Below, one piece after another: positions 19,437 to 28,249 of a stretch of DNA of 64,000 nt (position 1 is the stretch's first letter; every line of letters begins with the position of its first letter). The DNA is taken from positions 1 to 64,000 of the forward strand of contig CAYLVB010000009.1 in the NCBI GenBank assembly GCA_964387075.1. Direction: 5' to 3'. Both the position numbers and the translations under genes were made by a program. Source of the stretch: PALSA-968 sp964387075. Its GTDB lineage: Bacteria; Bacteroidota; Bacteroidia; B-17B0; Aurantibacillaceae. The notes under the pieces were generated by a model. It was not told the origin of the DNA. It saw only the letters and a list, made by a program, of their open reading frames with translations, and ran no database searches.

Positions 19437-19979
19437 ATGAGACAACAAACAATCACCCCCAGCAAAAAACTTTCTGAACTACAAAAGACTATTGAACCAT
19501 ACATAGAACTTTGGGATGAATGGACAAGTAGCGGGGCAACTTTTTTAAGCAAAAGGCAAACGCAAGTGATTGAAAACTATCTTTTGTCAGGCTCGCATTT
19601 GATAACCGCCAAAGTTCTTGGCATTTCTCCAAAAACTTCTGCCAGTGTATTAAATAAAAGTATAAGGCGGTTAAAATGGAATCGCCATCACTTCCAAAGA
19701 TGGCTTACCGAAAGGCTTTTAGAGCGGCATGATCTTATCAATTATTCTTCTGACATAGATAGATTCTTAAACTCTCCATATCAATTTCTACCAATTTCAT
19801 CCGAGCTAAAAGTAAGACTTACTTATTTTGATGAAGAAACGCTCGGCGAAATACTTGCCAGATATTCCGAAGAAAGTTTAGTGCGATGGCCTTTATACCC
19901 CAGAATAATGAAGTACTTAAAGTCGGAGCTATATAAAATGGACTGCATCAATTTACTCGTTCAAAACCATGCTAAATGA
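19437..19979 (+). CDS. helix-turn-helix protein, sigma-70 region 4-like
   Basis: A 180-residue protein of the element. Residues about 38-80 (LSKRQTQVIENYLL, then HLITAKVLGISPKTSASVL) look like a sigma region 4 or LuxR-type helix-turn-helix. The remainder is helical, with a Trp/Arg-rich middle (WNRHHFQRWLTERLLERH), and I recognise no second domain. It may be a transcription regulator of the element. The structured hairpin element lies in its leader, and the next gene overlaps it by four bases. Confidence 0.6.
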   Translation: MRQQTITPSKKLSELQKTIEPYIELWDEWTSSGATFLSKRQTQVIENYLLSGSHLITAKVLGISPKTSASVLNKSIRRLKWNRHHFQRWLTERLLERHDLINYSSDIDRFLNSPYQFLPISSELKVRLTYFDEETLGEILARYSEESLVRWPLYPRIMKYLKSELYKMDCINLLVQNHAK

Positions 19980-20206
19980 ACACCACTGTTAACACGATAG
20001 ATCTCCTAAAGCGAATAATTGAAAAGGGCGGTTTAATGGGAAGCTGCGCGAAGCTCTATTTGGATAATGTTACCGCTGCCGAGATTTTTATTAAGGAGTG
20101 CAAAGCGCAATGCCATAATAGATTTGCGGTTGAATATTGGGGTGAGGAACTTGTCAGAGACATTTTCCTTTATTGTCAAGAAAAAAGGAGCGATTATAGG
20201 GATTAG
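19976..20206 (+). CDS. small hypothetical protein
   Basis: A 76-residue protein translated from an ATGA overlap with the preceding HTH gene. It contains three Cys (two in KECKAQCHNRF) and ends with acidic and basic residues. No known domain is recognised. Coupling suggests it works with the upstream regulator. Confidence 0.5.
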   Translation: MNTTVNTIDLLKRIIEKGGLMGSCAKLYLDNVTAAEIFIKECKAQCHNRFAVEYWGEELVRDIFLYCQEKRSDYRD

Positions 20207-20279
20207 GAATGCCGCAAATTGTAAATAAATCATAACAAAACTCAATATACCTTTACTTGAAACAATAAACCTAATCAAA

Positions 20280-20999
20280 ATGAAAACATCAGTCGTAGTC
20301 CTTCTATTTACTTTCTTTTTTATTTCGTGTGAAAAAGATAATTTGACACCTATACCGTCAAATCCCAAATCAAAAGTAGATTGCAATTCAATGAATGAGA
20401 ATAACGTCTCATTCAATGGCTCTCGATCCAATAGCAACCAGCAGGATGAACAACTAATAGCTTCGTATATTTCGTCTGAAGATTTTAAATTTATTAAAAG
20501 AAATTCTACAGAGATATATAGGATCAACGAGGCCAAAGTGATCTCCACACAAAGAGAGGATATTAAATTGATAATTATTCCAGGAAAAAGCAAAGAAGGA
20601 AAAGTTGTTTCCCAAGTTCACGCATACGCAAACATCACTAAAGCCGCTGCTTTTTTATCATACAACATAAGCTATGAATCTCTAACCAATCTTTCCGTTG
20701 AAGAACAGATGAACAATAGCGATCTTACTGGAGAAGTAACTATAAAAAACAATAGGCTTCAAAAGTTAAATTCCTACTTGGTAAGAAACAACTTATTTAC
20801 TGCTGAAACTCCGGGTTTTAATGGAATAACTAATGTATTGGATAAGCCCTTTAATTGGGGGCAGTTTAGAGATTGTTTTGGAAACACGTGGAACGGAATG
20901 GGACCTGTTGCATTTATAGGTTGCCTTGCGGTAATTGAAGAATGTGTAGCGATAATTACTGCTGATTGTATCTGGGAACAAGTAAACCAACTTTTATAA
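20280..20999 (+). CDS. lipoprotein with hydrophobic Cys-rich C-terminus
   Basis: This 239-residue protein has a lipoprotein signal (FFFISC lipobox). The middle part is polar and mixed alpha/beta. The last about 45 residues are hydrophobic and contain four Cys with spacing of about 11 (DCFGNTW, FIGCLAV, EECVAII, ADCIWEQ). This pattern recalls small Bacteroidota secreted proteins and peptide bacteriocins, but I do not recognise a named family. A TATACCTTTA motif before the gene may be its promoter. It precedes a small membrane protein, and both point rightward, opposite to the rest of the cargo block. Confidence 0.6.
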   Translation: MKTSVVVLLFTFFFISCEKDNLTPIPSNPKSKVDCNSMNENNVSFNGSRSNSNQQDEQLIASYISSEDFKFIKRNSTEIYRINEAKVISTQREDIKLIIIPGKSKEGKVVSQVHAYANITKAAAFLSYNISYESLTNLSVEEQMNNSDLTGEVTIKNNRLQKLNSYLVRNNLFTAETPGFNGITNVLDKPFNWGQFRDCFGNTWNGMGPVAFIGCLAVIEECVAIITADCIWEQVNQLL

Positions 21000-21009
21000 A
21001 GTACATCAA

Positions 21010-21225
21010 ATGAAATTCAACATAAAAAAAGCGTTTATATCTCGCCTTATTATTTTAGGGTTTATAATAATTGGTATAGGATTGTACAGCTCATTCCATG
21101 AGCCAATTCCCGGCAAGGATTCTTTTAGAACTTTAGCCTGTATTATTGTCGGAGGACTTCAGTTAATTATCGGCAGTTGGCTTTATTACAAAAACTATCT
21201 AAATAAGCCAGATTTGACGAAGTAA
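21010..21225 (+). CDS. small membrane protein with two membrane segments
   Basis: A 71-residue protein with two predicted membrane helices (LIILGFIIIGIGLYS and ACIIVGGLQLIIGSWLYY) separated by a short loop with Pro-Gly. It starts 11 bases after the lipoprotein gene, so the two form a pair. If the lipoprotein is a toxin or bacteriocin-like product, this protein could give immunity; that is conjecture from position and topology. Confidence 0.55.
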   Translation: MKFNIKKAFISRLIILGFIIIGIGLYSSFHEPIPGKDSFRTLACIIVGGLQLIIGSWLYYKNYLNKPDLTK

Positions 21226-21246
21226 AGCTCCGATAAACCAAAATCA

Positions 21247-21374
21247 ATTGCGAGAGCTGAACATACTGAATAAAGCATTAAAATTTGCTATCACAGTTAT
21301 TTATCATCCGAACACGCGTGCCAACAACGATTTTCGCAGTCATGCCAACAGTCAGTATGTTCAGCTCTCGCAAT
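21247..21374. repeat. perfect 23-bp inverted repeat around the 3' end of a gene
   Basis: Bases 21247-21269 are the exact reverse complement of 21352-21374, with 82 bases between. The right copy encodes the IARAEHT codons of the dioxygenase partner; the enclosed bases encode its Cys/Trp/His tail and stop. The left copy, read on the plus strand, encodes the same IARAEHT followed by Glu and a stop. Inversion of the enclosed bases would thus remove the tail. Confidence 0.85.
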
Positions 21375-21806
21375 ATCTTCTCCAAAGGTTTCAAGGTAAC
21401 GTTGCTTGGTAAGTAAAAAAGAGTTTTTTAAATCCACAGCATCTTGTTCTCCACGCATACCGAAGTATGGAAAATGGTGCAGGTAATTTCCGTAAACGGT
21501 ATCACAATCTTTATGATAAGCTCTTGTATCAAGTATATGATAGTGCCAGAATTTGTCCATTATTTTATTTGGCACAATTCCTTTTCCATACTTCTTACAC
21601 AGGTGCAAATAACGCTTGTATTCAACTTCTCCACTATCGCATTGCTCATGTGTCCAATTTTCGCCTTCTTCTGGTTCACGGAGTTTCATTTTCACCATTT
21701 CAAGATTGAGACCTGCAATTACAGGGTCAATACCCTTTTCATTCATCAGGTACGAAATTCTTTCTACACTAATTGGGGCAGGATAAATTAAGGTTGTTTG
21801 TTCCAT
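21297..21806 (-). CDS. GRDP-like (DUF1399-type) protein with CWHxC-repeat tail
   Basis: This 169-residue protein resembles the glycine-rich domain-containing-protein-like family. The core has KFWHYHILDTRAYHKDCD and GNYLHHFPYFGMRG, rich in His and aromatic residues. The C-terminal 20 residues form an unusual tail with two CWHxC units (DCWHDCENRCWHAC). The gene begins 12 bases after the TauD-like dioxygenase stop, so the two are an operon. One reading is that the tail is a substrate or metal-binding site for the dioxygenase, as in modified-peptide systems. I start at 21806, since the longer frame lies within the upstream gene. A 23-bp inverted repeat encloses the tail-coding bases. Confidence 0.7.
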   Translation of the reverse strand: MEQTTLIYPAPISVERISYLMNEKGIDPVIAGLNLEMVKMKLREPEEGENWTHEQCDSGEVEYKRYLHLCKKYGKGIVPNKIMDKFWHYHILDTRAYHKDCDTVYGNYLHHFPYFGMRGEQDAVDLKNSFLLTKQRYLETFGEDIARAEHTDCWHDCENRCWHACSDDK

Positions 21807-21817
21807 GTCGTTTAAAT

Positions 21818-22465
21818 TTAATTGTTCTGATTTGCTGCTTTCTCCTCCAACCAATAGCGTTTTAAGAAACGGTCTTTGCTTCCTTCTATTGGTGTACGTC
21901 CGTGAAATACCTTGTGGTTGTCAACTACAAGAATGTCTCCTTTTTTAAGATTCATTCTAATAGGCTTAGTCTCCTTGATTGCTTTCTGAAACTCAAGCAT
22001 GGCAGGATTGTTTTTATCTTCATTCTTTACCAACCAAAAAGAATAATAAAATTTCCTATTCCCATTTTCATCTTCCGACACTAAAGGGTAGCTTTCTTTA
22101 TCGTCAGGAAAAATTTTGTGTTCAAAAAGTTCAACTAATTTTAATTGTTCTCTTTGCTCGTCCGATAGTCGCTGATAAATATTTTCGGCATCAATTAAAA
22201 TGCTATCTCCACCTATATCGGTTTGTTTGTAACAATACCAAACAATGTATTTAGCCTTATGGTGATCTGTGTGAAAATCAAGCCCACGAGCTGATGTTAC
22301 CATACCTTTACTTTCTGGCTTCACAACAACATCAGTAGTGAATATAACTTGTCCAAGAGATTTTAATAAATAACTGAGTTCATCCTCCGTCTGGTCAGTC
22401 AAATGAACAAAGCCAAAGTCTATTAGTTGCTTTGTGGTGTAGTCAATATTTTTAGTTGCGATCAT
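21818..22465 (-). CDS. TauD/TfdA-type Fe(II)/2-oxoglutarate dioxygenase
   Basis: This 215-residue enzyme has the facial triad of the family: His-x-Asp in LDFHTDHH (about residue 66), the distal His in DNHKVFHGRTP (about 183) and the 2-oxoglutarate-binding Arg in RFLKRYWLEE near the C-terminus. It should hydroxylate or otherwise oxidise an unknown substrate with 2-oxoglutarate and O2. It is shorter than TauD (about 280). Its operon partner with a CWHxC tail is a candidate substrate or helper. The cargo setting and low GC by eye point to recent acquisition. Confidence 0.88.
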   Translation of the reverse strand: MIATKNIDYTTKQLIDFGFVHLTDQTEDELSYLLKSLGQVIFTTDVVVKPESKGMVTSARGLDFHTDHHKAKYIVWYCYKQTDIGGDSILIDAENIYQRLSDEQREQLKLVELFEHKIFPDDKESYPLVSEDENGNRKFYYSFWLVKNEDKNNPAMLEFQKAIKETKPIRMNLKKGDILVVDNHKVFHGRTPIEGSKDRFLKRYWLEEKAANQNN

Positions 22466-22489
22466 TTAAAGAACAATATTCCTTTACAA

Positions 22490-24202
22490 TTATATTTTCC
22501 AAACATCTAATGCTTTTTTATAGAGAAAATTTGCTCTTTCTTCTATCGCTATTTCATTCCATGTAGTATATTCCAGAAATTCACCAAAAGTATCAATACC
22601 AGAAGAATAATACTTTAATCCTTTTTTGTCCTTCTTACCCTTTCTTTTGGTATTCCAGTCAGCATCACGAATTGAGGAATTTAATGATGACGTAATTATC
22701 GTTAAGTTGCCAAGCGTAAGAAGTTTTCTATCCCGATTAATCCTATCATTTTCTGAGTGAATACTGTTCCAATTATTCTCCCATTTCTTTGGCATAATGT
22801 GTTCTAAACTATACTTATTCAATCCTAACAAAGCAGTAGAATGAACATCGCGGTTTCTAATTTTTGATTCAATCAAATACAAGATGCCGGCAGTCTGTTT
22901 ATTAATCAACTTAGAATTATGGAAGCCTTCTTTCATATCTTTATCAGACGGCATAAAATTAACTTTGTCCGATTTGTTTTCAATAAGCTCTTTTAATTGC
23001 TGTCTTGTCAATGCTTTATTTGCAATCAAATGTTCTGAAAACAGTTTGTTATAATTCTTATTCGTAGAATGACAGATCATCCGCCTCATAATGTATGATT
23101 CCAGATATTCAAAAATGGCATTCTGTTCTTCTTTTTCAGCTACGTTTTTTAGAATGTATAAGATGTATGGTATTAATGTTGTGTTCTCCAAACCAAAAAC
23201 TATTGCATTGATACGATCCACTCCATACTCATTGCTTAACTCATTCTCGATAACATCATGGTCAATGTTGTTCTTATAAATGAGAGCAAACTCCTTTATT
23301 TCAGCTATTAAGTCAGCCTTTGAAATGTTGTAATTATGAATGAATTGCTTATAGCTGTCAAATAATCCTTCGACCTTACTAAAGTTCTTCTTATCCTCTG
23401 TATTTACATTTATGTTTTCATCCTGCAATTTAATTTGAAGGAAAGAATGGAAAAACAAGTCAATATTATCTCTTTTAATTCGCCCTGCTGTTATTTCTTT
23501 ATCCCAAAATGTTTTTACCTCAACGTCCTTTTCAAATACATCTTTCCAGTTTTTGTTATAAGATTTTAAGTCATCTCTACCAAACAGGAAATTCTTTAAA
23601 AGCTCGGCAGTTGTTAATCTTACACCCAGAGAATTGATAGTATCAAAAATTTGCTGTTCATTTTCACCTATACCCAAATCAATTCCTACAAAATTGATAT
23701 TGGTTATAACCCTTTGAAAGTCTATCTTGTCCGTATTAATATACTGAATGAAATAGTTAAACGCCTTAGAAATATTATCTTCACCTTTTAACTCAACTAC
23801 CTTTTCAAGCGATACTACTTTGTTAAAAGCATCTATGTCGTTGTGATTATGTTTTAAAGAAATTTCATTATCGTTGATTAATCTAAATGTTCGATCAAAC
23901 AGCGCGTTTTTATTTGTCTTTAAACATAGCGCTTTCAGAAAAATATTTAGTGTAGTTAATCGCTGCTGACCATCAACTACTGTTCTTAAATCTCCAACGC
24001 TCTTTTGGCTATCAGTAATTTGCTGTTTTAGAATTACCGAACCTAAAAAATACGGTTTGTTATTTTCTGAAACAAGTTCCATATCCTGCAATAGTCTTTC
24101 CCATTGAGTTTCCTCCCAAACGTAGGCACGTTGAAAAAAAGGAATTTCTAAAATTCTATTACCGTTAAAAATATCGTTTATTGTTCTTTTACCAGCTTCC
24201 AT
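22490..24202 (-). CDS. DUF262-DUF1524 protein (GmrSD-type restriction enzyme)
   Basis: A 570-residue fusion of the two GmrSD modules. The N-terminal DUF262 part shows IPFFQRAYVWEE, YFLGSVIL and the nucleotide-binding VVDGQQRLTTL motif (about residue 77). The C-terminal DUF1524 part carries the HNH-like nuclease motif SLEHIMPKKW (about 466), then LGNLTIITSSLNSS. GmrSD-type enzymes are NTP-dependent nucleases that cut modified phage DNA, and related proteins act in phosphorothioate-based defence. The position within a mobile element fits a defence role. I see no DNA-modification gene beside it. Confidence 0.88.
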   Translation of the reverse strand: MEAGKRTINDIFNGNRILEIPFFQRAYVWEETQWERLLQDMELVSENNKPYFLGSVILKQQITDSQKSVGDLRTVVDGQQRLTTLNIFLKALCLKTNKNALFDRTFRLINDNEISLKHNHNDIDAFNKVVSLEKVVELKGEDNISKAFNYFIQYINTDKIDFQRVITNINFVGIDLGIGENEQQIFDTINSLGVRLTTAELLKNFLFGRDDLKSYNKNWKDVFEKDVEVKTFWDKEITAGRIKRDNIDLFFHSFLQIKLQDENINVNTEDKKNFSKVEGLFDSYKQFIHNYNISKADLIAEIKEFALIYKNNIDHDVIENELSNEYGVDRINAIVFGLENTTLIPYILYILKNVAEKEEQNAIFEYLESYIMRRMICHSTNKNYNKLFSEHLIANKALTRQQLKELIENKSDKVNFMPSDKDMKEGFHNSKLINKQTAGILYLIESKIRNRDVHSTALLGLNKYSLEHIMPKKWENNWNSIHSENDRINRDRKLLTLGNLTIITSSLNSSIRDADWNTKRKGKKDKKGLKYYSSGIDTFGEFLEYTTWNEIAIEERANFLYKKALDVWKI

Positions 24203-24233
24203 TTCTACACTTGCACTTTTTAATTTTTATAGT

Positions 24234-24731
24234 TTAATTTGAAGGATGCCAAAAATCATCCTTATAATTCGATTTGGTTTCTTCAAGAATTTTTGGCGGC
24301 ACTATCTCACTTGAAAAGTATTTAAAGAGAAGGTAATACAATTCGTTACTCTTCACATGCCACATATTGCCATAAAAAAAGTTGCCCTGTCTATCAAAAC
24401 AAACACTTACTTTTTTCTTACCAAAAGAAATTTCTACCAGAGCATTTACAAATCGGTTGGATGAAGAATCACTTAAATTTTTTTGCTTCGTAAGTTTTTC
24501 GACACAATCATTATAATCCAGAAACATCTTATTAAAATCTTCCGCATTACCATTCTTAAAATAAAATTCGTGATATTGCTTTATGTTCTTCGGATTGCGG
24601 GCCAAATTATAATTGCCATTCCAAGAAACCGCATAAACCTGGACTTGACTTACCCCAGTTACCTTTTGTGCCAAGCACTCATTACCTAAGAGTATAGTTA
24701 ATAGAAATATCGAAAGAATAACTTTGTTCAT
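24234..24731 (-). CDS. small exported protein downstream of the RHS-tailed gene
   Basis: A protein of about 165 residues with a signal peptide (VILSIFLLTILLGNECLAQ). The mature part is mixed and has no recognised domain. It follows the RHS-core/toxin-like gene by a few bases; an ATG at 24743 would overlap that gene. This is the usual place for an immunity gene, and an exported immunity protein would suit a toxin met in the periplasm. The function is inference from position only. Confidence 0.6.
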   Translation of the reverse strand: MNKVILSIFLLTILLGNECLAQKVTGVSQVQVYAVSWNGNYNLARNPKNIKQYHEFYFKNGNAEDFNKMFLDYNDCVEKLTKQKNLSDSSSNRFVNALVEISFGKKKVSVCFDRQGNFFYGNMWHVKSNELYYLLFKYFSSEIVPPKILEETKSNYKDDFWHPSN

Positions 24732-24735
24732 TGCT

Positions 24736-26769
24736 TTATTCATTAGTTGTCTTTGTTACGTCTTTAATGTCCTTATTCGGCCATGCCGCGTCAAGATAAT
24801 TTTCCCTTTTGGTTTCCTTGCTATTAGGGTTTTTAGCCTTTAATGCGTCAATCACTTTACCTTCTATTTCAACGTGAATATAGTTTTCCTCTAATAACTG
24901 AAATTCATCATCATCTTCAAATTTAGCCTTTGTTGTAGCATCCACCTTATCTAAATAGCCGTGATAAACTTCAGACCAAAACCCTAAAGCTGGCGACTGG
25001 TCGCCTTTATGCTCTCCGTCTCCCTTGTCGCTCCATATTTGGACACCTTCTTTAAAATTCACCGTAATAACGCCATCTCTATATTTTGTTTTGCCATACT
25101 TAGAAGTTTCTTTTACTTCAAATACAATATCTTTAGAGGAAGCAATTGTTTTCATGGCATTATTAACGTCAGCCCCATTTGAAACAATGTAGTTATAAGA
25201 TGATACCATGTCATCTACAAACTGGCTTCCACCCGTATAATTACTGTTCGCCCCTGTCTTCACATTTTGCATCGTAGTGTTTGTCCCGTCAAATGTTACT
25301 TTATACTGAACGGGCTTCCCAGTTTTTTCATCGTTTATTTTTACATAGGTTATAAATTCCTGACCGTCTGCATCAACAAAGAGGATTGGATTATTAGCAA
25401 ACGCCGAATAGGGACTCATACTCGGATATTTTCTAAACAATGGATCAATTTGCCATGCAAAAACCACAGGATCAAAATTGTAGTCTTTATATAATTTTTC
25501 AGGTGCGGTAAACCCAACAATCTTTTTGCTCTTTGTATCAAAAACGGTTCTAAAATATTTCTCCTGTGGTTTATCAATGTCAAATTCTTGAAACGTCCCT
25601 TGTGATAAAGATGCACTTCTTTTATAATTCTTATCAATATCAATAAAAGGATAATAAGTCTTATCCTTAAATAAACTGAAATAGGTTGTATCTCTGGTTA
25701 TCGAAGCTATAACTTGGTTTTTCATTTCAGTCGGCATTTCCCTGTAACCTAATTGAAAAAGTGTTTTAATATAATTTTCATAATTGAGAAATTCCTGCGT
25801 TACTTTTAATTTAGCAAAAGATTCATGTTTTACCAACAGTCTTTGTTCTAACACTTCGGCTTTAAGAAGCATTGCATTTAAGTTCTTGTTGTCATATTTC
25901 AGGATTAGTTCTGCACAGTCCAACACAAACTGATTGTCATTAACTCCAAATTTGTGTTGGTAGCTCTTTGCAAGATTCAACAAGCAAAGTCCGACAGACT
26001 GTTTTAAATTAAGCTCTCTCATTGCAATCCCGTTTCTAACAGCCTCATCACTTGTGTAAGTAATTGTTTCTATACTTCCTGTTCCCGGAAATGCTTTTGA
26101 TGCTAATTCGATATTGTAGTAAGTGCCATTTATATCAGAATGCGTCAGGAAAATATGCCCCTGCGTTGTACATAAATTAGCATCTGAATTTAATCGCAAT
26201 GAAAGTAGTTTGAATAGTGCTGTTAGTGCGTTACAATTACCTTGTCTGGAACGATCCAAGTATAAGTTAGCGACTTGAGAGTATTTCCAGTTCTTTGAAG
26301 CGAGAGGGTCTGTATATGAATAATTGAACGGGTACACGCGAACTTTTCCGCTTTTTAGCTCAATATCATTCGTGTCAGTTAGTAAGCGGAAAAGCGCATT
26401 GTTGATTGATGTACGGTAAACATTTTGCGCCAGACTATCCTTTGAAACTAATGGATTAATATTCGCAGAAGGATCAATCTTTAAAGTAAATTGCTTTGAA
26501 AGCTCCAGAGTAAGTTTGGAATAGAGGTCTAAAAAACCTTTAAAATCACGATAGTTTAAAGTATTACCGTAGTAGCTATTTTCAGTCAAGAAAACTGCCC
26601 TCTCATAATCTAAAGGCGTATTGCCTTTAAGCATTGATTCTATATCGTCCTTTGCAGAGTGAAAATATTTCTTAGCGTCTTCCTGCGCTTGAGTTTTTAG
26701 CACAATAGATAAGCAGAATAAAGCAGTAATGATTAAGTAACTTCCACAGACATTTTTTAGCTTGTTCAT
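24736..26769 (-). CDS. secreted transglutaminase-like protein with RHS core motif and toxin-like C-terminus
   Basis: This protein of about 677 residues starts at 26769 with a signal peptide (YLIITALFCLSIVLKTQAQ). Residues about 180-235 look transglutaminase/protease-like: SRQGNCNALTALFKLLS (Cys), GHIFLTHSD (His) and YYNIELASK. Residues about 440-475 carry an RHS-repeat core motif, WQIDPLFRKYPSMSPYS followed by NNPILFVDADGQE, which normally precedes a polymorphic-toxin C-terminus. The last about 200 residues include LGFWSEVYHGYLDK, which resembles an HExxH zinc-protease motif with the first His replaced by Ser. It is a paralogue of the upstream gene in its N-terminal half. Confidence 0.72.
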   Translation of the reverse strand: MNKLKNVCGSYLIITALFCLSIVLKTQAQEDAKKYFHSAKDDIESMLKGNTPLDYERAVFLTENSYYGNTLNYRDFKGFLDLYSKLTLELSKQFTLKIDPSANINPLVSKDSLAQNVYRTSINNALFRLLTDTNDIELKSGKVRVYPFNYSYTDPLASKNWKYSQVANLYLDRSRQGNCNALTALFKLLSLRLNSDANLCTTQGHIFLTHSDINGTYYNIELASKAFPGTGSIETITYTSDEAVRNGIAMRELNLKQSVGLCLLNLAKSYQHKFGVNDNQFVLDCAELILKYDNKNLNAMLLKAEVLEQRLLVKHESFAKLKVTQEFLNYENYIKTLFQLGYREMPTEMKNQVIASITRDTTYFSLFKDKTYYPFIDIDKNYKRSASLSQGTFQEFDIDKPQEKYFRTVFDTKSKKIVGFTAPEKLYKDYNFDPVVFAWQIDPLFRKYPSMSPYSAFANNPILFVDADGQEFITYVKINDEKTGKPVQYKVTFDGTNTTMQNVKTGANSNYTGGSQFVDDMVSSYNYIVSNGADVNNAMKTIASSKDIVFEVKETSKYGKTKYRDGVITVNFKEGVQIWSDKGDGEHKGDQSPALGFWSEVYHGYLDKVDATTKAKFEDDDEFQLLEENYIHVEIEGKVIDALKAKNPNSKETKRENYLDAAWPNKDIKDVTKTTNE

Positions 26770-26779
26770 ACGTGTAAAT

Positions 26780-28234
26780 TTAATTTGTTTTTTTAAAAAG
26801 GCTCTTTTTTGTTTTAGCATCCTCGCTATTGGTTTTATTTTTTTGATGCTCAATCATTTCATCGTAAATATTCTGAGGCATTGCCTGATAACCCATTTTC
26901 GCTAATAGAGCTTCATTATGCACCAATCGGTTATAATAACTCTGAGTATCGGGATATAAGGGAACTTTATTCAAATCCTTGATACCGTGTTTACGCAAAG
27001 CAATATCAAGCTGCCGATATAAAAGACTACTCTTGGCTAAATGCAGATAAAGATTATTTCCATTTGGAAAATATTTTTGAGCATCTTCAAGGCACTTCAA
27101 AACAAACGTAGTATCTACCTTTGAATTGTTTTGCATATAGCTAATTGCCAAATCAACTAAGGTGTTTGCAACCGCCTGTTTACGATTAAGAGTATCAAGG
27201 TAAATCCCGTTTGCTTTGGCTTTAATGCTTACTCCTAAATTATCTTGATACCATTTGTCTGGAATTGTCCAATGTGATGTCGGCTCGTAATTAATTATTT
27301 TTCCCTCTGGATTTTTATACTTAATAAAAGAATGAAATGGTGCGAAGGACAGATAACCTTTCACACCCATTGCCTCACAGAGCATAAGATAGACGATAGG
27401 CATACTATTACATTGCCCCGTTCCAGTTGCCAAACACTTTGAGGAAAAATAATTTCTGTAATCCAATTCACCATCATAGTCATCGTAGTCATACTTGAAG
27501 GGCAGATGAATTGTTGTTTGCGTACTTTTCTTACTATCTGGAAGATTAATTGTTAGTTTCATTGTATCCCCCATAAATTGCTGGATGGCATAATGGATGC
27601 TTTGAGGGTTAGACGGTAAATTATTTTGTACCATCCATTTTTTTATAAAATCTACCGATTGTGAAATACTGGATTTAAACTCGTCATAATTCATGTATGT
27701 ATTTCCATAGGCACTTTCCAGATAATAGTTTGCATCGGCATAGGACAATTTAGATTTGCCATTAAGCATATTTACAATTTTTGAATGTGCCGATTTGTAT
27801 GCCCCCAATACTTGAGAATGGTTATAGGACGCTGTATTATCAAACTTTTCATAGTCGGAATGAATTTCATTTAACGCTTCGCTCAATTCCTTTTGAGAAA
27901 GTCCATATCTATTTTTATCAGCGTTTTGTGAGTTATATTGATTCAGGATAAACTGATGAGCCAAATTTGGATCTGATGGGGGGACAGATGGAGGGTTGTA
28001 ACCCATCATCCTCATAGCTTGTGAATTTGTTTGTTGAGTTAAATTATCAGACGTTGCGCCAAGATTCGTAGTTTGTATATACTGATTATTGGGGGTGCTA
28101 TTCGTAGCTGAATAATAATAGTGCGGTGCTGAAGTCTCAGGAAATTTAGGGGTAGCGGGAGGTTTAATCTGGCTAAATGAAAAATAAGTATGTAAAATTA
28201 ATACAGTCAAAAAGAAATATTTTAATTTTTTCAT
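26780..28234 (-). CDS. secreted transglutaminase-like protein, paralogue of the downstream gene
   Basis: This 484-residue protein has a signal peptide when started at 28234 (LKYFFLTVLILHTYFSFSQ). The longer frame to 28402 reads through the hairpin element and lacks a signal. Residues about 120-190 match the N-terminal region of the next gene product (NGKSKLSYADANYYLESAYG against GNTPLDYERAVFLTENSYYG). A papain/transglutaminase-like triad is visible: Cys in GTGQCNSMPIVYLML, His in PFHSFIKYKN, Glu in NYEPTSHW. The pair is presumably one system; this copy lacks the RHS core and toxin-like tail. Function is not known. Confidence 0.68.
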   Translation of the reverse strand: MKKLKYFFLTVLILHTYFSFSQIKPPATPKFPETSAPHYYYSATNSTPNNQYIQTTNLGATSDNLTQQTNSQAMRMMGYNPPSVPPSDPNLAHQFILNQYNSQNADKNRYGLSQKELSEALNEIHSDYEKFDNTASYNHSQVLGAYKSAHSKIVNMLNGKSKLSYADANYYLESAYGNTYMNYDEFKSSISQSVDFIKKWMVQNNLPSNPQSIHYAIQQFMGDTMKLTINLPDSKKSTQTTIHLPFKYDYDDYDGELDYRNYFSSKCLATGTGQCNSMPIVYLMLCEAMGVKGYLSFAPFHSFIKYKNPEGKIINYEPTSHWTIPDKWYQDNLGVSIKAKANGIYLDTLNRKQAVANTLVDLAISYMQNNSKVDTTFVLKCLEDAQKYFPNGNNLYLHLAKSSLLYRQLDIALRKHGIKDLNKVPLYPDTQSYYNRLVHNEALLAKMGYQAMPQNIYDEMIEHQKNKTNSEDAKTKKSLFKKTN

Positions 28235-28249
28235 TACTTCCATAAAAGT

